Source of the DNA: JABWBR01 sp036741235
Lineage (GTDB): Bacteria; Bacteroidota; Bacteroidia; Chitinophagales; Saprospiraceae
DNA: 6,357 bases
Reading direction: 5' to 3'
Assembly (NCBI GenBank): GCA_036741235.1
Contig: DAINSQ010000222.1
Coordinates: 1 to 6,357 of the forward strand
Positions 6,303-6,357 of this stretch are shown in pieces (position 1 is the stretch's first letter; the number at the start of each line of letters is the position of its first letter). The translations under genes were made by a program, and so were the position numbers. Under the pieces are notes generated by a model. The model was not told the origin of the DNA, did no database searches, and worked only from the letters and a program-made list of their open reading frames with translations.

Positions 6303-6357
6303 AGTATCTATTTAGGTTGACCGTGTTATTCGCGAATTGCGAACCCGCACCCCTAAC

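Noticed and set aside
6313..6319. Lone TAGGTTG near the right edge as a stray copy of the heptamer
   Set aside because: A single 7-bp match in 6.3 kb is expected by chance.
6329..6343. Inverted repeat TTCGC-GAATT-GCGAA after the secreted-protein gene as a terminator
   Set aside because: The stem is only 5 bp and no T-tract follows, so it is too weak to call.

Overview
The window looks like chromosomal DNA from a member of the Bacteroidota. Three things suggest this: two TAnnTTTG-type -7 promoter boxes, start regions that are A-rich and lack Shine-Dalgarno sites, and a roughly 465-residue fold-III arginine-decarboxylase-like protein of the kind I recall from Flavobacteria and Saprospiria. A protein with planctomycete-type cytochrome (PSCyt1/DUF1549/DUF1553) domains and an array of heptanucleotide repeats would fit a free-living, Saprospiria-like bacterium. 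That placement is inference, because no rRNA or other marker gene is present.

Layout from left to right. Positions 1-149 hold a large inverted array of 7-bp repeats: ten units in one orientation, a 9-bp spacer, then ten units in the other. Four reading frames follow on the minus strand. They are an unrecognised 197-aa protein (149-742), a decarboxylase reading frame (714-2111) broken by one in-frame TAA at 1461-1463, a 789-aa exported cytochrome-domain protein (2253-4622), and an RlpA-like cell-wall protein with a C-terminal SPOR domain (4680-5447). A divergent intergenic region of about 220 bp separates these from one plus-strand gene, an unrecognised secreted protein (5667-6302). The last 55 bp hold no gene that I can see.

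The decarboxylase and the 197-aa protein overlap by 29 bp and are probably cotranscribed from a promoter in the 141-bp gap at 2112-2252. The rlpA-like gene and the cytochrome-domain gene are separated by 57 bp that contain a clean hairpin, so they may form a second unit. I see no pathway that links the two units: one concerns polyamines or amino acids, and the other concerns the envelope. I found no CRISPR array, tRNA, rRNA or transposase, and nothing that looks like a defence or other new multi-gene system. The points most worth a second look are the nonsense codon in an otherwise intact decarboxylase frame, the inverted heptamer array that abuts a stop codon, and the cysteine-rich substitution in the RlpA active-site loop.
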